A program made the position numbers and the translations under genes. From contig NZ_QDFV01000004.1 of NCBI RefSeq assembly GCF_003075395.1, forward strand, positions 399 to 64,398: a stretch of DNA of 64,000 nt, written 5' to 3'. The notes under the pieces are model-generated. The model was not told where the DNA came from. It ran no database searches and saw only the letters and a program-made list of their open reading frames with translations. The stretch is from Microbacterium sp. TPD7012. Its GTDB lineage: Bacteria > Actinomycetota > Actinomycetes > Actinomycetales > Microbacteriaceae. Within the stretch, counting starts at the first letter, position 1; each line of letters starts with the position of its first letter. Positions 62,502 through 64,000 of this stretch are shown in pieces.

Positions 62502-62507
62502 CTCCCT

Positions 62508-63128
62508 ATGGCAAGACCCAGAAGCTTCGATCGCGACCATGTCCTCCACGCCGCGGAACGCCAGTTCCGCAGCTCCGGGTATAACGGCACGAGCGTCGAC
62601 GACATCAGTGCGGCCACCGGCCTCGGTCGCGGCAGCCTCTACGCGGCATTCGACGGCAAGCACGGGGTGCTGATGCAGGCGATGGCGGGATACGTCGCCC
62701 GCCTCGGACAGGTGGCACCGCGTGCCCTCGCCGGGCCGGACGAAGGCGCGCTCGAAAGATTGCACGCCTATCTGCTCCGCGCCGTCCAGGGGGTGCCCCT
62801 GGCGGGCGATGTGCCGCCCGCATCCGACCGGACCGCAGCGGCGTGCTTCGCCGGCAAGATGGCCATGGAGATCGGAGCATCCGACCCGGAGGTGCAGCGC
62901 ATGGCGGCCGAGTGCTTCGCCGTGCTCGTCACGGCCGTGGCCGAATGCGTGCGAGCCGCCCAGCGCAACGGCGACATCGACCCCGAGGCGGATGCCGATG
63001 ACCTCGCCTACCTTCTCCTGACGGTGATCCGCGGAACCGACATCGTCGGTGCGTACGGTCACAGTCCCGCCCGTCTGGCCTCGATCGCGGAGAGCGCGTT
63101 CGCTCTGCTGCCGCGCACTCGTCCGTGA
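62508..63128 (+). CDS. TetR/AcrR family transcriptional regulator
   Basis: Repressor of 206 aa. The N-terminal helix-turn-helix is ERQFRSSGYNGTSVDDISAA followed by TGLGRGSLYAAFDGK. The helical C-terminal domain is of the YxaF/LmrA-like kind (AACFAGKMAMEIGASDPEV). The start is supported by the TATCTT box 6 bp upstream. It is divergent from the SDR-hydrolase-TrxR-like operon, which it probably represses until a ligand binds. Confidence 0.93.
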   Translation: MARPRSFDRDHVLHAAERQFRSSGYNGTSVDDISAATGLGRGSLYAAFDGKHGVLMQAMAGYVARLGQVAPRALAGPDEGALERLHAYLLRAVQGVPLAGDVPPASDRTAAACFAGKMAMEIGASDPEVQRMAAECFAVLVTAVAECVRAAQRNGDIDPEADADDLAYLLLTVIRGTDIVGAYGHSPARLASIAESAFALLPRTRP

Positions 63129-63153
63129 TCCACGGCGGCAGCGTCAGCGGGAG

Positions 63154-63175
63154 GCTCGGCCTCTCTCAGCCGAGC
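63154..63175. terminator. Small hairpin between convergent TetR and LysR genes
   Basis: GCTCGGC (63154-63160) pairs with GCCGAGC (63169-63175) around an 8-base loop that holds part of the LysR stop codon. No U-tract. Confidence 0.35.
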
Positions 63176-64000
63176 AGTTCCACCCCGAAACCCGAGACGA
63201 CCGTCCGCAGCTCGGCGAGGTAGCGCTGCGCCTGCTCGGTGAGGGGGATCGCGGAGTGGCCGATCCAGCCGATCTCGATGTGCTCGTCGACCTCGAGCGG
63301 GATGGCGACGATCTCGGGGTCGAGGTCGTCGCTGATGATGCCTGTCGAGATGGTGTAGCCGTCGAGCCCGATCATGAGGTTGAAGATGGTCGCGCGGTCG
63401 GAGACGCGGATGTCCCGCGAACTCGAGAGGGTGGACAGGATCTCCTCGGCGAAGTAGAACGAGTTGTTCGCACCCTGGTCGAAGGTGAGCCTCGGCACGT
63501 CGGCGAGATCGGCGAGCGTCACGTGATCTCGGGCGGCGAGGGGGTTCTTGCGGGAGATGAAGATGTGCGGCTCCGCGACGAAGAGCGGATGGAACGCGAG
63601 CCCGGAGTCGCGGAGGAGCTTGTCGATCACGCTGCGGTTGAAGTCGTTCCGGTAGAGGATCCCCAACTCGCTGCGGAGCGTGCGGACGTCTTCGATGATG
63701 TCCCACGTCCTCGTCTCGCGCAGTGAGAACTCGTACTCGTCCGCCGAGGTCGCCTTCACCATCCGCACGAGCGCGTCGACCGCGAACGAGTAGTGCTGGG
63801 TCGACACCCCGAGCAGGCGCCGTGACGGCGGCCGACCGAGGTATCGCTGTTCGAGGAGCGCCACCTGCTCGACGACCTGCCTCGCGTATCCGAGGAACTC
63901 CACGCCGTCGGTGGTGAGCGTCACGCCGCGGGCCGAGCGGAGGAGGAGCGCGCGCCCCACCCTGCTCTCGAGGTCTTTCATCGCCGCGGACATGGTGGGC
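63166..64000 (-). CDS. LysR family transcriptional regulator (N-terminus cut by window edge)
   Basis: The visible part (about 278 codons) begins in the helix-turn-helix at PTMSAAMKDLESRVG, so about 30-35 N-terminal residues lie beyond base 64000. After the linker helix, the effector domain starts near LLGVSTQHYSFAVDALV and continues with PLFVAEPHIFISRKNPLA. The segment RETRTWDIIEDVRTLRSELGILY is typical of the LysR substrate-binding fold. An in-frame ATG near 63993 lies within the helix-turn-helix and is not a start. Target genes are probably to the right of the window. Confidence 0.92.
   Translation of the reverse strand, partial: PTMSAAMKDLESRVGRALLLRSARGVTLTTDGVEFLGYARQVVEQVALLEQRYLGRPPSRRLLGVSTQHYSFAVDALVRMVKATSADEYEFSLRETRTWDIIEDVRTLRSELGILYRNDFNRSVIDKLLRDSGLAFHPLFVAEPHIFISRKNPLAARDHVTLADLADVPRLTFDQGANNSFYFAEEILSTLSSSRDIRVSDRATIFNLMIGLDGYTISTGIISDDLDPEIVAIPLEVDEHIEIGWIGHSAIPLTEQAQRYLAELRTVVSGFGVELLG

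Overview
The window is a stretch of an actinobacterial chromosome, most like Microbacterium or a close Microbacteriaceae relative. The assignment is by inference, from very high GC, GTG starts, many leaderless genes with a TAnnnT box 6-7 bp before the start codon, the gene families present, and a strong excess of the hexamer GGATGC/GCATCC. There is no rRNA, CRISPR array, prophage, transposase or integrase. One tRNA gene, tRNA-Ser(CGA), is present. Both ends cut genes: an ABC permease on the left and a LysR regulator on the right.

Layout. 1-6572: a minus-strand operon (D-2-hydroxyacid dehydrogenase, sulfatase, sugar ABC importer) divergent from a ROK repressor, with an AT-rich palindrome between them. 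6599-7620: a two-gene toxin-antitoxin-like module (excisionase-type HTH protein and nucleotidyltransferase-like protein) with a large dyad upstream. 7752-15273: a MetE-like methyltransferase, then a catabolic cluster (Gfo/Idh/MocA dehydrogenase, DUF993 protein, two TIM-barrel isomerases, LacI repressor, glycerate kinase) with a LacI-type operator in front. 15270-18184: pgm, pheA and a small orphan. 18295-25624: nitrate assimilation (moeA, mobA, a DUF6457 protein, narK, nasB-like, nasC-like), probably one or two transcripts, with a candidate GlnR site before narK. 25749-33810: LLM oxidoreductase, MarR/FAD-monooxygenase pair, Na+/H+ antiporter, dicarboxylate symporter, lipoprotein, YbjQ, and a DUF2975/HTH pair with repeated operator half-sites. 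34018-37234: clpC and argA. 37398-46102: DUF5107/TPR protein, aldose-1-epimerase-like protein, AraC regulator and an AraFGH-type sugar importer. 46156-49267: orphan membrane protein, DGPF/ECF42 sigma pair, structured intergenic region, SseB-like protein. 49385-57384: radA, then a SufR-like (COG2345) regulator overlapping cydA and leading cydABDC. 57398-64000: a possible 2OG-Fe(II) oxygenase, a second MetE-like protein, tRNA-Ser, and a TrxR-like/hydrolase/SDR/TetR cluster.

The window is mostly accessory metabolism in regulator-plus-operon modules around a few housekeeping genes (pgm, pheA, clpC, argA, radA). The most interesting signals are: three families of short palindromic or structured repeats, two of which lie in frame inside coding genes (the DUF993 gene and cydD); a repeat that occupies the ribosome-binding position of cydD; the uncharacterised LacI-controlled catabolic cluster; the HTH/nucleotidyltransferase module with its dyad; and an Fe-S-type regulator translationally coupled to the cytochrome bd operon.
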